Positions 36,810 through 45,314 of a stretch of 64,000 nucleotides of DNA are shown here, one piece after another. The stretch covers positions 186,001 to 250,000 of the forward strand of contig JADKIU010000004.1 in assembly GCA_016722565.1 (NCBI GenBank). The letters are read 5' to 3'. A program made the translations under genes and the position numbers. The notes beneath the pieces are model-generated. The model saw only the letters and a list, made by a program, of their open reading frames with translations, was not told the origin of the DNA and searched no databases. This DNA comes from Bacteroidota bacterium. GTDB lineage: Bacteria > Bacteroidota > Bacteroidia > 2-12-FULL-35-15. Position 1 is the first letter of the stretch. Every line of letters begins with the position of its first letter.

Positions 36810-37772
36810 ATGATTCCAGCTAAAAATAAGCCTCTTTACAAAGTTATAAGTCTTTTTATTAAGTCGGCTATTTTATTTTTTTCATTTTATTATATCTACG
36901 ATAAATTAAAGGAGGCTCCACTTATTCTAGATGTTTCAATGTTGTTTTCTAAGGAAAATCGTTGGTATACAGTTGCTCTTCTTCTTTTAATGATCGCAAA
37001 CTGGAGTGTTGAAGCTATTAAATGGAAACGGTTAATAGAGCCGCTTGAAAAAATCAATTTTAATCAATCTCTGAAAGGTGTTTTGGCAGGTGTAACAATT
37101 AGCATTTTTACTCCGAATCGAATCGGAGAATTTGCAGGAAGAGTTTTTTTCTTGAAACAATCGGATAAAATTCAAGCCACCATTATGAGTTTAATGGGTA
37201 GCATTTCTCAGCTTTTAGTAACTGTTGTGGCCGGCATTCTCGCCTTTTATATTTTGGAAAAAAAATATTATGATTTTTTTCAAATTGAAACGTTTGTCTC
37301 GGTGAATCTGCTTTTTTTAATTCTTCTTTTCATAATAGTGCTTAGTGCAAGTGCCATTTATCTGATGTTAAAAAAACAGCCGCAGTCTGAAAAATTCAAA
37401 AAGTATTTCGAAACATTAAAATTGCATTCAAAAAAAAGCCTGAATACGGTCCTTAATTTATCCATCTTGCGATATATTATTTTTTCCATTCAATATTATT
37501 TAGCACTTAAAATTTTTGGTATCAATGGTGGGGTGATGATTGTTTTTTCGCTTATTGCACTCACTTTTTTTGTTACATCAGCAATTCCTACATTTGCATT
37601 AACTGAAATTGCTGTACGCACAGGTGTTGCTATTTATTTTTTCGGAACCATTTCAGATGCGCATGCTTCTATTCTAGCTGCATCACTTTTTTTATGGATG
37701 ATTAACTTAGCCATTCCATCCATCGTGGGATCTTTATTTGTGCACAAACTAAACTTTTTTAAGGAACACTAA
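36810..37772 (+). CDS. Flippase-like membrane protein (LPG synthase TM / UPF0104 type)
   Basis: The 320-residue protein has about eight hydrophobic segments. Its signatures are ANWSVEAIKWKRLIEPL and GVTISIFTPNRIGEFAGRVFFL (about residues 90-112), with a late SAIPTFALTEIAVRTGVA. This matches the LPG_synthase_TM family of lysylphosphatidylglycerol synthase-like transmembrane proteins, some of which are thought to flip lipids or lipid-linked sugars. It lacks the cytosolic synthase domain. The stop abuts the next ATG (0 bp), so it is coupled to a glycosyltransferase, suggesting a shared role in envelope glycolipid or polysaccharide synthesis. Confidence 0.8.
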   Translation: MIPAKNKPLYKVISLFIKSAILFFSFYYIYDKLKEAPLILDVSMLFSKENRWYTVALLLLMIANWSVEAIKWKRLIEPLEKINFNQSLKGVLAGVTISIFTPNRIGEFAGRVFFLKQSDKIQATIMSLMGSISQLLVTVVAGILAFYILEKKYYDFFQIETFVSVNLLFLILLFIIVLSASAIYLMLKKQPQSEKFKKYFETLKLHSKKSLNTVLNLSILRYIIFSIQYYLALKIFGINGGVMIVFSLIALTFFVTSAIPTFALTEIAVRTGVAIYFFGTISDAHASILAASLFLWMINLAIPSIVGSLFVHKLNFFKEH

Positions 37773-38927
37773 ATGGAATATCTGTTCTGGATATTAATTA
37801 CAATTGGACTTGTACTCAGTGCCGGCTATTTGTTTTTAATAGCAAGTTTTTGTGTGGCTTGGATGCGGATGAGACAAGAACCACAAATCTCGAATCATTC
37901 TGTTTTTGTAAGTGTGTTGGTGGCAGTGCGAGATGAAGCGCAAACAATTGAAAAATGTTTACAGGCAATTGCTTCGCAAAATTATCCACATGAAAAATAT
38001 GAAATCATTGTAATTGACGATCATTCGTCTGATGCAACTGCTTCTATTGTTCAAGCGTTTGCTTCAACAACGAATTGTATTACGTATCTGAAATTAAGTG
38101 AAGGTGCGGCAGGAAAAAAAGCTGCCATCTCCTATGGAATTGAAAAGTCTAAAGGTGAACTGATTGTTACCACAGATGGTGATTGTGTAATGGATGTTCA
38201 TTGGTTGGAAGCGATTGTTGCTAAATACGAACACTCCAATGCAAAGATGATTGTTGGGCCAGTTGCTTTTTACAACGAAATAAGTTTGTTCGAAAAAATG
38301 CAAAGTCTGGAATTTATGGCATTGATTGCAAGTGGAGGAGGGGCTTTGTTTTATAAAAAAGCAATCATGAGTAATGGAGCCAACTTGGCATTTAAAAAGG
38401 AAATATTTTATGAAGTAGGAGGTTACAACAGTGAAAAATTAATTGCTTCCGGTGACGATGTGCTGTTGATGTATAAAATCAATGAGAAATATCCCGCGTC
38501 AGTGGTTTTTCTGAAGGACAAGGAAGCAATTGTTTACACAAAAGCAAAAGCGAGCCTGTCAGCATTTGTTCAACAGCGCAAAAGATGGGCTTCAAAGGGT
38601 TTTTCTGTCTTAAATATTGAAACTCAGCTGGTTTCGTTGGTTGTATACCTAATGAGTGCTTATTTGGTGATTGTGCCATTGTTAGGCGGTGTTTGTTTAT
38701 CAAATACCCCGTTCTATCAACCTTTTATAGGAATTTGTCTTATTATTCTCGGAATTAAATGCATTATTGACTTTTTGTTATTATTTTTATCGGCATCTTT
38801 CTTCCAAAAGAAGCGTTTATTGATTTTATTCATTCCTGAACAAATCATCTATCTGCTTTATGTAGTGTTGTTCGGTTTAATTGGATCAATAGGAAAATAC
38901 GAATGGAAGGGGCGCAAAACAAATTGA
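37773..38927 (+). CDS. Membrane-bound glycosyltransferase family 2
   Basis: One N-terminal membrane segment precedes a GT-A domain with VSVLVAVRDEA, the nucleotide-binding VIDDHSSDAT, the DxD-type TTDGDC, a GANLAFKK segment, GDDVLL and the acceptor-side QQRKRWASKG (Q-x-x-RW type). Three C-terminal membrane helices follow. This layout is that of processive or polyprenyl-linked glycosyltransferases. The sugar and acceptor are unknown. Length 384 residues. It is coupled to the flippase-like gene before it; the ABC permease starts 3 bp after. Confidence 0.88.
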   Translation: MEYLFWILITIGLVLSAGYLFLIASFCVAWMRMRQEPQISNHSVFVSVLVAVRDEAQTIEKCLQAIASQNYPHEKYEIIVIDDHSSDATASIVQAFASTTNCITYLKLSEGAAGKKAAISYGIEKSKGELIVTTDGDCVMDVHWLEAIVAKYEHSNAKMIVGPVAFYNEISLFEKMQSLEFMALIASGGGALFYKKAIMSNGANLAFKKEIFYEVGGYNSEKLIASGDDVLLMYKINEKYPASVVFLKDKEAIVYTKAKASLSAFVQQRKRWASKGFSVLNIETQLVSLVVYLMSAYLVIVPLLGGVCLSNTPFYQPFIGICLIILGIKCIIDFLLLFLSASFFQKKRLLILFIPEQIIYLLYVVLFGLIGSIGKYEWKGRKTN

Positions 38928-38930
38928 CGA

Positions 38931-40178
38931 ATGGCTAAAAAAGACGATAAATACTCACACTCACTTTCTTACTATGCTTGGCAGCGTTTAAAAACGAATA
39001 AGCTGGCAATGTTTGGTTTAATCGTGATTGGGTTGTGTATGATTTTGGCCATTTTAGGATTTGCAATCACTCCCGATTCAACTCCGGATGCCAATGATCA
39101 ATTGTTAGAGCTTTCTAAAAAGCCACCAGGATTTGAAGTGCGTATGTTACAAACCCGCAAAAATGAACCTTTACACGATGTGAACTTTTTCTATAAAATG
39201 ATATATGGCGAAATCAGTAATTTTCGTTCTATTCCTTTTTCTGATTATCATTTTGATGGAAATGATATCGTTATTCGTGAATACACGGGAGATGAAAAAC
39301 GTCAGGGGACAGATATTCGCTACAACCTTGCGGATGCGGTATATGCCATTGACTACAATACTCCGATTGTTAATAATGTAGAGCAAGGGTATACTGAGTT
39401 TTATGAGTTTGGTAGTAATACAAAAATTAGAAAATCGGTTAAAGAGTTGCAAGCCGAAGTTGAAAAAAATTACATCATTACAAAGAAATATATTTTAGGA
39501 ACAGATCCAGCAGGCAGAGATTTGTTAAGCCGATTAATTATCGGTACACGTGTTTCATTTTCAGTAGGATTTGTATCTGTATTTATTTCGGTGTTTATTG
39601 GCATCTTAATGGGTGCGTTGGCCGGATTTTACAGAGGTAGAGTGGACGATGTAATCATTTGGATTATCAATGTTGTATGGTCTATACCAACGTTGTTGTT
39701 GGTAATTGCAATTACATTGGCTCTTGGAAAAGGTTTTTGGCAAGTGTTTGTGGCAGTTGGTTTAACGATGTGGGTAGAAGTCGCAAGGGTGATACGTGGA
39801 CAAGTAATGAGTTTGCGTGAAAAGGAATTTATTGAAGCAGGACGCGCATTGGGTTTTACAAATTATAGAATTATCATGCGACATGTATTGCCGAATGTAA
39901 TGGGTCCTGTGATTGTTATATCCGCTGCAAATTTTGCATCTGCAATTTTGATTGAAGCAGGTTTAAGCTTCTTAGGTATTGGAGCGCAGCCTCCAACAGC
40001 ATCGTGGGGTGCAATGATTAATGCACATCGTGGATACATTATCGGTGATGCACCTTATCTAGCTTTCCTTCCAGGATTAGCCATTATGATTATGGTTTTG
40101 GCATTTGTACTTTTGGGTAATGGATTACGCGATTCATTGGATACCAAATCCATGGATGACGATCAGATTATGTATTAA
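38931..40178 (+). CDS. ABC transporter permease, OppC/DppC type
   Basis: The 415-residue inner-membrane protein has a first helix at about residues 25-45, a soluble insert of about 130 residues with no recognised domain, and then the standard permease core. This contains GTDPAGRDLLSRLIIGTRVS and the coupling loop EFIEAGRALGFTNYRIIMRHVLPN (EAA motif), then LSFLGIGAQPPTASWG. It belongs to peptide/nickel-type importers. No binding protein, second permease or ATPase gene is adjacent, so its partners are elsewhere. A strong terminator follows. Confidence 0.88.
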   Translation: MAKKDDKYSHSLSYYAWQRLKTNKLAMFGLIVIGLCMILAILGFAITPDSTPDANDQLLELSKKPPGFEVRMLQTRKNEPLHDVNFFYKMIYGEISNFRSIPFSDYHFDGNDIVIREYTGDEKRQGTDIRYNLADAVYAIDYNTPIVNNVEQGYTEFYEFGSNTKIRKSVKELQAEVEKNYIITKKYILGTDPAGRDLLSRLIIGTRVSFSVGFVSVFISVFIGILMGALAGFYRGRVDDVIIWIINVVWSIPTLLLVIAITLALGKGFWQVFVAVGLTMWVEVARVIRGQVMSLREKEFIEAGRALGFTNYRIIMRHVLPNVMGPVIVISAANFASAILIEAGLSFLGIGAQPPTASWGAMINAHRGYIIGDAPYLAFLPGLAIMIMVLAFVLLGNGLRDSLDTKSMDDDQIMY

Positions 40179-40198
40179 GAATATAATTATAGTTGCAT

Positions 40199-40236
40199 AA
40201 AAAAAGCGTCATACAATTTTGTATGACGCTTTTTTT
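40199..40236. terminator. Bidirectional terminator after the ABC permease gene
   Basis: The stem aaaaaaagcgtcatac and its complement, with flanking A and T runs, lies between convergent genes ending at 40178 and 40252. Confidence 0.9.
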
Positions 40237-40251
40237 ATTGAATTAAAAATA

Positions 40252-40617
40252 TTAGAACGGAAGATCATCCTCTTGAGTTGATGCAGTAAATGTTTCTGCA
40301 ACACCACTCATGTCGTTTGATGAAGAGTTGTTTGCACCGGCAGTGCTTCCTTCAATTCTCCAAGCTTCAAGTGTGTTAAAATATTTTACTTCGTTTTTCG
40401 GGCTTGTCCATTCACGTCCGCGTAAATTGAAATGTACTTTTATTTCAGCCCCTACAGCATAGTTATCAATTAAACTGCATTTGTCTTGTGTTAATTGAAA
40501 AGAAATGTGTTGTGGGTATTGAGATGAATTGTCGGTTAATACAAATTCTCTCTTTCTGAATTTGTCTGAAATTTGTTGTGCTTCGCCTTTTACTTTTAAG
40601 ATACCTGTGATGTCCAT
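40252..40617 (-). CDS. DUF3127 protein, OB-fold-like with an SSB-type acidic tail
   Basis: The ATG at 40617 (MDITGILKVKGE) is chosen because homologues begin here and the longer frame overlaps the next gene. The domain of about 95 residues (REFVLTD, QHISFQLTQDKC, FNLRGREW, FNTLEAWRIE) matches DUF3127, common in Bacteroidota and possibly an OB fold. The C-terminus is a Ser/Asn/Thr-rich linker ending in EDDLPF, very like the DDDIPF tip with which SSB proteins recruit partners. A nucleic-acid role is inferred from this, not shown. It lies 41 bp downstream of the flavin reductase gene. Confidence 0.78.
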   Translation of the reverse strand: MDITGILKVKGEAQQISDKFRKREFVLTDNSSQYPQHISFQLTQDKCSLIDNYAVGAEIKVHFNLRGREWTSPKNEVKYFNTLEAWRIEGSTAGANNSSSNDMSGVAETFTASTQEDDLPF

Positions 40618-40658
40618 TTTACTTTTAGTTATAGAGTTATTACTTTGTTGATTCTTAT

Positions 40659-41558
40659 TTATTGATGATGGAAAGATAATAAAACCTTCCAAGCTTCTTC
40701 TACTTTATTGTGTCCTAATAATCCTTTTGCGATGTGGTGCAAGTGATCTTCTAGATTGTGAAGATTTTTGCCATACATTTCAAATGCCTCATTGATTGCA
40801 CCTGAATTTTTATAGGCCATTACTTCGGCCTCTGTAGGGATTTTTTCAATGTTTCCAAGCTGTCCAAGATTGTTTCCCGATAATACATTGGATTGGCGAA
40901 TATAAGCTGGGATTTGATCCACACCAATACCCAAATTTAATAAAGGTTTTGCAACTTCAAACAGTGCATCACCATTGGCACGGCTATACCAATTTCCGCC
41001 CATGCGTGCCACTAAATCAATTTTATTGGGGTCAATTTGTTTGTTGGCATCCAATACATTTTCATTGACATGAATCATCACTACTTCACAGATAATGAGA
41101 TTTCCTGCACCGCCTTTATCTCCTAATTCAATTACTTGTTTCACAATGCATTCCAGTTGAGCAGGAGATTCTTTGACACGAAACGGTTTTATTTTTTCAG
41201 ATGGAATGGGTGTAAACCCGGCTTTCACAAATTCATTCGTGCCTTTTGGATATTCGGTGCTGGCCAGGCTCATTTGTTGAACCATGTCGTAATTCACCAC
41301 ATTGATCACGACTTCCGGCACTTCTTTTACATTATCGTAGGTATGTTTTGTAATACCAGTTCTTCCACTTCTGGCGGGAGAAAAGATGGCAATCGGTGGA
41401 TTCGCGCTAAACACGTTAAAGAAGCTGAATGGAGCCAAATTGGGGTTTCCGTCTTTGTCGATTGTGCTGGCAAAGGCAATTGGACGAGGAGCAACAGCTC
41501 CCAGTAAATAGCTATGCAAAACAGCTGTGGTAACTTCTTTTGGGTCGATTGAAATCAT
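40659..41558 (-). CDS. Flavin reductase family protein (FMN-binding split barrel)
   Basis: The N-terminal 200 residues form an FMN-binding split barrel: LLGAVAPRPIAFAST, NLAPFSFFNVFS with PPIAIFSP, the phosphate-binding GRTGITKHTYDN, and EVVINVV. These bind FMN and reduce it or use it in a reductase. The last 100 residues are helical with no recognised domain, so it is longer (299) than the minimal family. Substrate and redox partner are unknown. It probably shares its promoter with the DUF3127 gene. Confidence 0.85.
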   Translation of the reverse strand: MISIDPKEVTTAVLHSYLLGAVAPRPIAFASTIDKDGNPNLAPFSFFNVFSANPPIAIFSPARSGRTGITKHTYDNVKEVPEVVINVVNYDMVQQMSLASTEYPKGTNEFVKAGFTPIPSEKIKPFRVKESPAQLECIVKQVIELGDKGGAGNLIICEVVMIHVNENVLDANKQIDPNKIDLVARMGGNWYSRANGDALFEVAKPLLNLGIGVDQIPAYIRQSNVLSGNNLGQLGNIEKIPTEAEVMAYKNSGAINEAFEMYGKNLHNLEDHLHHIAKGLLGHNKVEEAWKVLLSFHHQ

Positions 41559-41695
41559 AATGTTTATTCTTTTGCAAAAATAAAACTTTATTCAAAGGCT
41601 TGCTAATTATGTTATCAACGGGTGTTGATATGTTGGCAGTAAATATAAAATTCGAGATTATTTTCTCGGAATGCTTCATTTTCAGTAAAATCTTT

Positions 41696-41703
41696 TATCT
41701 TTG
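41696..41703 (+). promoter_or_regulatory. Promoter -7 box (TATCTTTG) upstream of tRNA-Leu
   Basis: TATCTTTG matches TAnnTTTG. The transcript would start near 41710 and include the partial tRNA copy before the real tRNA at 41808. Confidence 0.5.
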
Positions 41704-41716
41704 CAGTCCTAATTTT

Positions 41717-41780
41717 AATAATTATGCGGATGTGGCATTTTTTGCGAACAAGCAAAAACCGCAGCCGCGCTAGTTCTAAA
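41717..41780 (+). pseudogene. Degenerate 5' fragment of tRNA-Leu
   Basis: Bases 41717-41736 are a perfect 20-bp copy of 41799-41818 (nine leader bases and the first 11 of the tRNA), exactly 82 bp apart. After a foreign hairpin stretch (TTTTTGC-gaacaa-GCAAAAA) the D-arm sequence gcagccgcgc recurs at 41761-41770 and then decays. The anticodon arm, T arm and 3' acceptor strand are missing, so it cannot make a tRNA. Confidence 0.75.
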
Positions 41781-41807
41781 CAAAGATTGAAGTAAAACAA
41801 TAATTAT

Positions 41808-41889
41808 GCGGATGTGGCGTAATTGGCAGCCGCGCCAGACTTAGGATCTGGTGCCGAGAGGCGTGGGGGTTCGAGTCCCTTCATCCGCA
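41808..41889 (+). tRNA. tRNA-Leu (anticodon UAG)
   Basis: The acceptor arm pairs GCGGATG (41808-41814) with CATCCGC (41882-41888), and the discriminator is A. The anticodon stem CCAGA/TCTGG holds the loop CTTAGGA, anticodon TAG (reads CUN). A long variable arm (TGCCGAGAGGCGT) is the class II feature expected for Leu. The T loop is TTCGAGT. CCA is not encoded: the bases after the discriminator are CAAAA. It lies about 100 bp after the promoter box at 41696 and is followed by a terminator. Confidence 0.97.
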
Positions 41890-41894
41890 CAAAA
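41873..41894 (+). repeat. 22-bp direct repeat, copy 1 (tRNA-Leu 3' end; att-like)
   Basis: The last 17 bases of the tRNA plus CAAAA form a 22-bp sequence (gagtcccttc...caaaa) that recurs exactly at 43725-43746. Position and length are those of attachment sites used by tRNA-targeting integrases. Confidence 0.7.
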
Positions 41895-41898
41895 CGAC

Positions 41899-41923
41899 AA
41901 AAGCCCCTGTTTTAGGGGCTTTT
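41899..41923 (+). terminator. Terminator of tRNA-Leu
   Basis: AAAAGCCCCT (41899-41908) and AGGGGCTTTT (41914-41923) form a perfect 10-bp stem with loop gtttt. Confidence 0.88.
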
Positions 41924-41983
41924 AGCGTTGTGAGCCAAGTACTTTTTTGACTCTAACACCTTTTGAGATTCAATTTTTTTGGT

Positions 41984-43540
41984 TTATCTCTTCTTTAATC
42001 TATTTAAGTTTTTCTCAATGTATTTTTCGGTAGGGAGTAGGGATTGCTGAATTCTTCTTGCATAAGTTATGCTGTCTATGATGTCTTTTTGATGTTCTTC
42101 AACTATTACCTTTGCTTTTCAATTAATACTTTCTGTTTTTTGTTATTCTCAACGACCTGAATACAAACCCTGAAAAACAAGAACTAAAAATAAACCTCCT
42201 ATTACAAAAGTTGTAACAAGTTTTTGCTTCCTATTCTTTTCTTCTGAAATGATTGCTTGATTTTTCAGTTCACTTTTGTGTTCTGCTTCTGCAATAGCCA
42301 CTTTCTTGTCAAATTCATAGGTCATTTGAGTTTGAATTGTTTTCTTGCGAGTTTCTTCATTGTCTAAACTATCACGATAAAGGATGTATAATTTATAATT
42401 TGTAATTTGTGATTTATAATTGCCTGTCATACTATCAAGGATTGACAAATCAAAGTAACATGCTCTTAACTCTAATTTTGCTCCAATTTCTTTTGAAAGG
42501 GGTAGTGCATCTTCTAAGTATTTTTTTGCTTCAGCGGTTCTGTGCAATTTTAGTTTTGTCGAACCAATGTTGATGTACGAACCAGCGATTCCTTTTTTAT
42601 CGCCTATTGCTTCTCTTATTTTCAAAGAAGCGAAATAGTTTTTCAATGCTTCGGAGTAATTGCCTTGGTCCTTATAAATATTTCCAATGTTGTTGTAAGA
42701 AGCAGCGATTCCAAACTTATCACCTATCACTTCAATCATCTTCAAGGAAGCGAAAAAATTCTTTAGTGCTTCGTGATAATTATCTTGCATAAAATAAATA
42801 CCTCCAATGTTGTTGTAAGAAGCTGCGATTCCCTTTTTATCGCCTATTGCTTCTCTTATTTTCAAGGAAGCGAAATGATTTTTCAATGCTTCGGGGTAAT
42901 TGCCTTGCATATCATAAATAATCCCAATGTTGTTGTAAGAATCAGCGATTCCATATTTATCGCCTATTACTTCTCTTATTTTCAAGGAAGCGAAATGATT
43001 CTTTAGTGCTTCGGGGTAATTGTCTAGCATAAAATAAGCAAGTCCAATGTTGTTATAAGAAGTAGCGATTCCTTTTTTATTTCCTATTGCTTCTTTTATT
43101 TTCAAGGAAGCGTAATGATTCTTTAGTGCTTCGGGGTAATTGCCTTGGTCTTTATAAATGTTTCCAATGTTGTTATACGAATCAGCTATTCCTTTTTTAT
43201 CGCCTATGGTTTCACTTATTTTCAAGGAAGCGAAATAATTTTTCAATGCTTCAGTGTAATTGCCTTTATCCTCTGCAAAATAACCTTGATATTGATAAGT
43301 TGTTCCCAAGCCTTTTTTGAAATCAATCTTTTGAGATAATACAAGTGCTTTGGTTAAATAATCTTTTGCTTTTGCATCATCTGTATATTCAACTTCTAAA
43401 AAAAGGTCGTTATAGGAGTTTACTTTTGTTGTGTCTTGCTTGGTTGTTTTAAGCACATTTAACAGTGAATCCACCTTGCTTTGTTGCCCAAAAGTAAATT
43501 GAGAAATGAAAATTAATGGTAAAAGAAGTGTTCGCTTCAT
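41984..43540 (-). pseudogene. TPR - membrane - coiled-coil protein, first paralogue, 3' end frameshifted
   Basis: From the ATG at 43540 a signal peptide ends at TFGQ. Six nearly identical 40-residue TPR units follow (NNIGNIYKDQGNYPEALKN type), then about 80 residues and a membrane helix (TFVIGGLFLVLVF). The open frame stops at 42149. Further downstream the same family tail is still readable in shifted frames: VFRSLRITKN, IVEEHQKDIIDS and RRIQQSLLPTEKYIEKNLNRLKKR, ending at a stop at 41984-41986. Three one-base gains, in the A runs near 42177, 42132 and 42113, restore it to about 519 residues. No phosphatase domain follows the tail. The gene lies between the two 22-bp tRNA repeats. Confidence 0.7.
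42535..43254 (-). repeat. Six 120-bp tandem units encoding near-identical TPRs
   Basis: Six 40-residue TPR units repeat with a 120-bp period and are alike at the DNA level, including silent sites such as ctttttatcgcctattgctt and attttcaaggaagcgaaat. The other three paralogues nearby have more diverged TPRs, so this array was amplified or homogenised more recently. Confidence 0.75.
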
Positions 43541-43724
43541 TCGGTTTTTGAGTTTTTTCAAATATAACTATTCCATACCATTTTGAAGTCCGTACTATTT
43601 ATAATGAACCTTATTTTCGTGAACATTTGAGAAAAAAGCCGATTTTACTCCTTTAAACCTGTGAACCATTTCCTATTCTGCCCTGAAAGTACTGAAAATG
43701 CTGAAATGTTGCATTTAGGTCTGA

Positions 43725-43746
43725 GAGTCCCTTCATCCGCACAAAA
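43725..43746 (+). repeat. 22-bp direct repeat, copy 2 (tRNA-Leu 3'-end remnant; att-like)
   Basis: An exact copy of 41873-41894, the 3' end of tRNA-Leu plus CAAAA, with no tRNA body attached. It is 1,852 bp from copy 1 and followed, like copy 1, by a terminator hairpin. Confidence 0.75.
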
Positions 43747-43775
43747 AAAGGAGTTTCAAAAGAACTCCTTTTTTT
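43743..43775. terminator. Terminator at the 3' end of the second TPR gene
   Basis: AAAAAAAGGAGTT pairs with AACTCCTTTTTTT across a 7-base loop. It overlaps the stop codon of the minus-strand gene (43774-43776) and the end of the 22-bp repeat. Confidence 0.75.
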
Positions 43776-45238
43776 ATTCCTTTTTTCTTAATCGGTTGAT
43801 GTTTTTCTCAATATACTTTTCGGTAGGTAATAGCGATTGCTGAATTCGTCTGGCATACAAAATACTATCTATGATTTCTTTTTGATGGTCCTCTACAATT
43901 AATTTTTGCTGCTCAACTTCTTCTTTTTGCTGTTCAATAATTTGTTTTTGTTTTCGGGTTGTTCGTAAGGAACGAAAAATAAATCCTGCAAAAATTACCA
44001 CTAACAATAATCCAATGATCACCGACCAAATAATGATACTTTGTTTTCTGTTTTTTTCGTCCGCAATCGCTTTTTGATTTTTTAATTCTTCTTTATAAAC
44101 AGCTTCTGCTATAGCCTCTTTTTTCTCGAATTCATAATTTAATTCCTTTCGAGTGATTTCTTTGTTTTTGTCAATATTGAATAATGTATCTTTCAAATTC
44201 ATAGCATTGGTGTAATGTTCAAGAGCAAGCTGATATCGGTTCGTTTTTGTGTATACACTACTTAAGCTTTTTTCGATTTGCATTTCTCCTTGAATAACGC
44301 CTATTGATTTATTTAATTTGAGCCCTTCTAATAAATATTTTTCAGCTTCAGAATATTTATTTAATTCAAGGTAAGTAGAGCCAATTTTTTCTAATACAGA
44401 TCCAATCAATTCTTTATCTCCCAATTCTTTTCTTATCTCAAATGTTTTAAAATAATATTCTAAAGCTGTATCATACTGCTTTTGTGTATTATATATGTCA
44501 CCTATGTTACCAATATGCAAAGCAACTGCTTGTTTGTTTGCACTCTCCTCACTTAATTTTAAAGCAATATTAAAATGTTCGAGTGTTTTTGTAGTCACCT
44601 TTATAATAATATACAGCACCAATACTTCCATGATTGGTTGCTTGTGATTCTTTATTGCCAGTTTCTTCAACTAATTTTAACGCAGCATTATAATTTCCGA
44701 GTGCTTTATCATTTTCTCCTATTCCTAAATAAATATTCCCAATATTTGACATCCAAACAGCTATGCCATTCTTATTGCCAATTTCTTCTGATATTTTAAG
44801 GGCTTTATAATAATAATCAAGTGCTTTCGTGTAGTCGCCTTTTTTCTTGTACACTACACCAATGTTTCCCAATGAAATTTGAATGCGATTTTTGTCTTTA
44901 ATCTCTTCTGATAAACGTAATGACCTGAAGTAGTAATTTAGTGCTTCTTTATAATCGCCCTTTACTTGATAAACAAGGCCAATTGAATTATTTGCGTATG
45001 CTTCTCCTAATTTATAATTTGATTTATCAGCAAGTTTCAATGCAGTATTCGCATAGTAAATAGCTGTATCATAATTTCCAATATTTTTGTATTCCCAACT
45101 TAAGTCACATAATATATTTACCTTATTGGTATCAAGAAGATTCGTTTTCAAAAGGATTAAAATAGAATCGATATTGCTTTGTTGGGCATTAGCGAAGGTT
45201 GTGAATAAACACAGGAATGCAAAAAAATACTTGTTCAT
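43774..45238 (-). CDS. TPR - membrane - coiled-coil protein, second paralogue, frame interrupted once
   Basis: The ATG at 45238 gives a signal peptide ending at FANAQ; the frame is open further upstream but without a signal. TPRs follow (EALNYYFRSLRLSEEIKDKN type). The frame breaks in the T5 run at 44586-44590; one more base restores KGDYKKTLEHFNIALKL. The second half has a membrane helix (IIWSVIIGLLLVVIFAGFIF), a Gln/Glu coiled coil and the tail DSILYARRIQQSLLPTEKYIEKNINRLRKKE. About 487 residues in all. The tail resembles the linker that precedes SpoIIE/PP2C domains in sensor phosphatases, but the protein ends there. Confidence 0.78.
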
Positions 45239-45314
45239 CTCAATTAAATCTTTCAACGAATATAATAAATTTTTCATCTGATTATCTCGTCCTGATTTTG
45301 TATTTTAGCAATGA

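Noticed and set aside
40618..40692. Longer N-terminus of the DUF3127 protein
   Set aside because: It would overlap the flavin reductase gene and add residues not expected in the family; the ATG at 40617 starts the conserved domain.
41615..41800. Minus-strand frame of 61 codons covering the partial tRNA copy
   Set aside because: It reads through the tRNA leader and has no recognisable protein features.
42607..43339. Plus-strand frames across the TPR array of the first paralogue
   Set aside because: They mirror the 120-bp repeats and have no protein features; the minus strand encodes recognisable TPRs.
41895..43724. An integrase or excisionase gene inside the tRNA-bracketed segment
   Set aside because: Both strands were read; only the TPR gene is present, so mobility today cannot be claimed.
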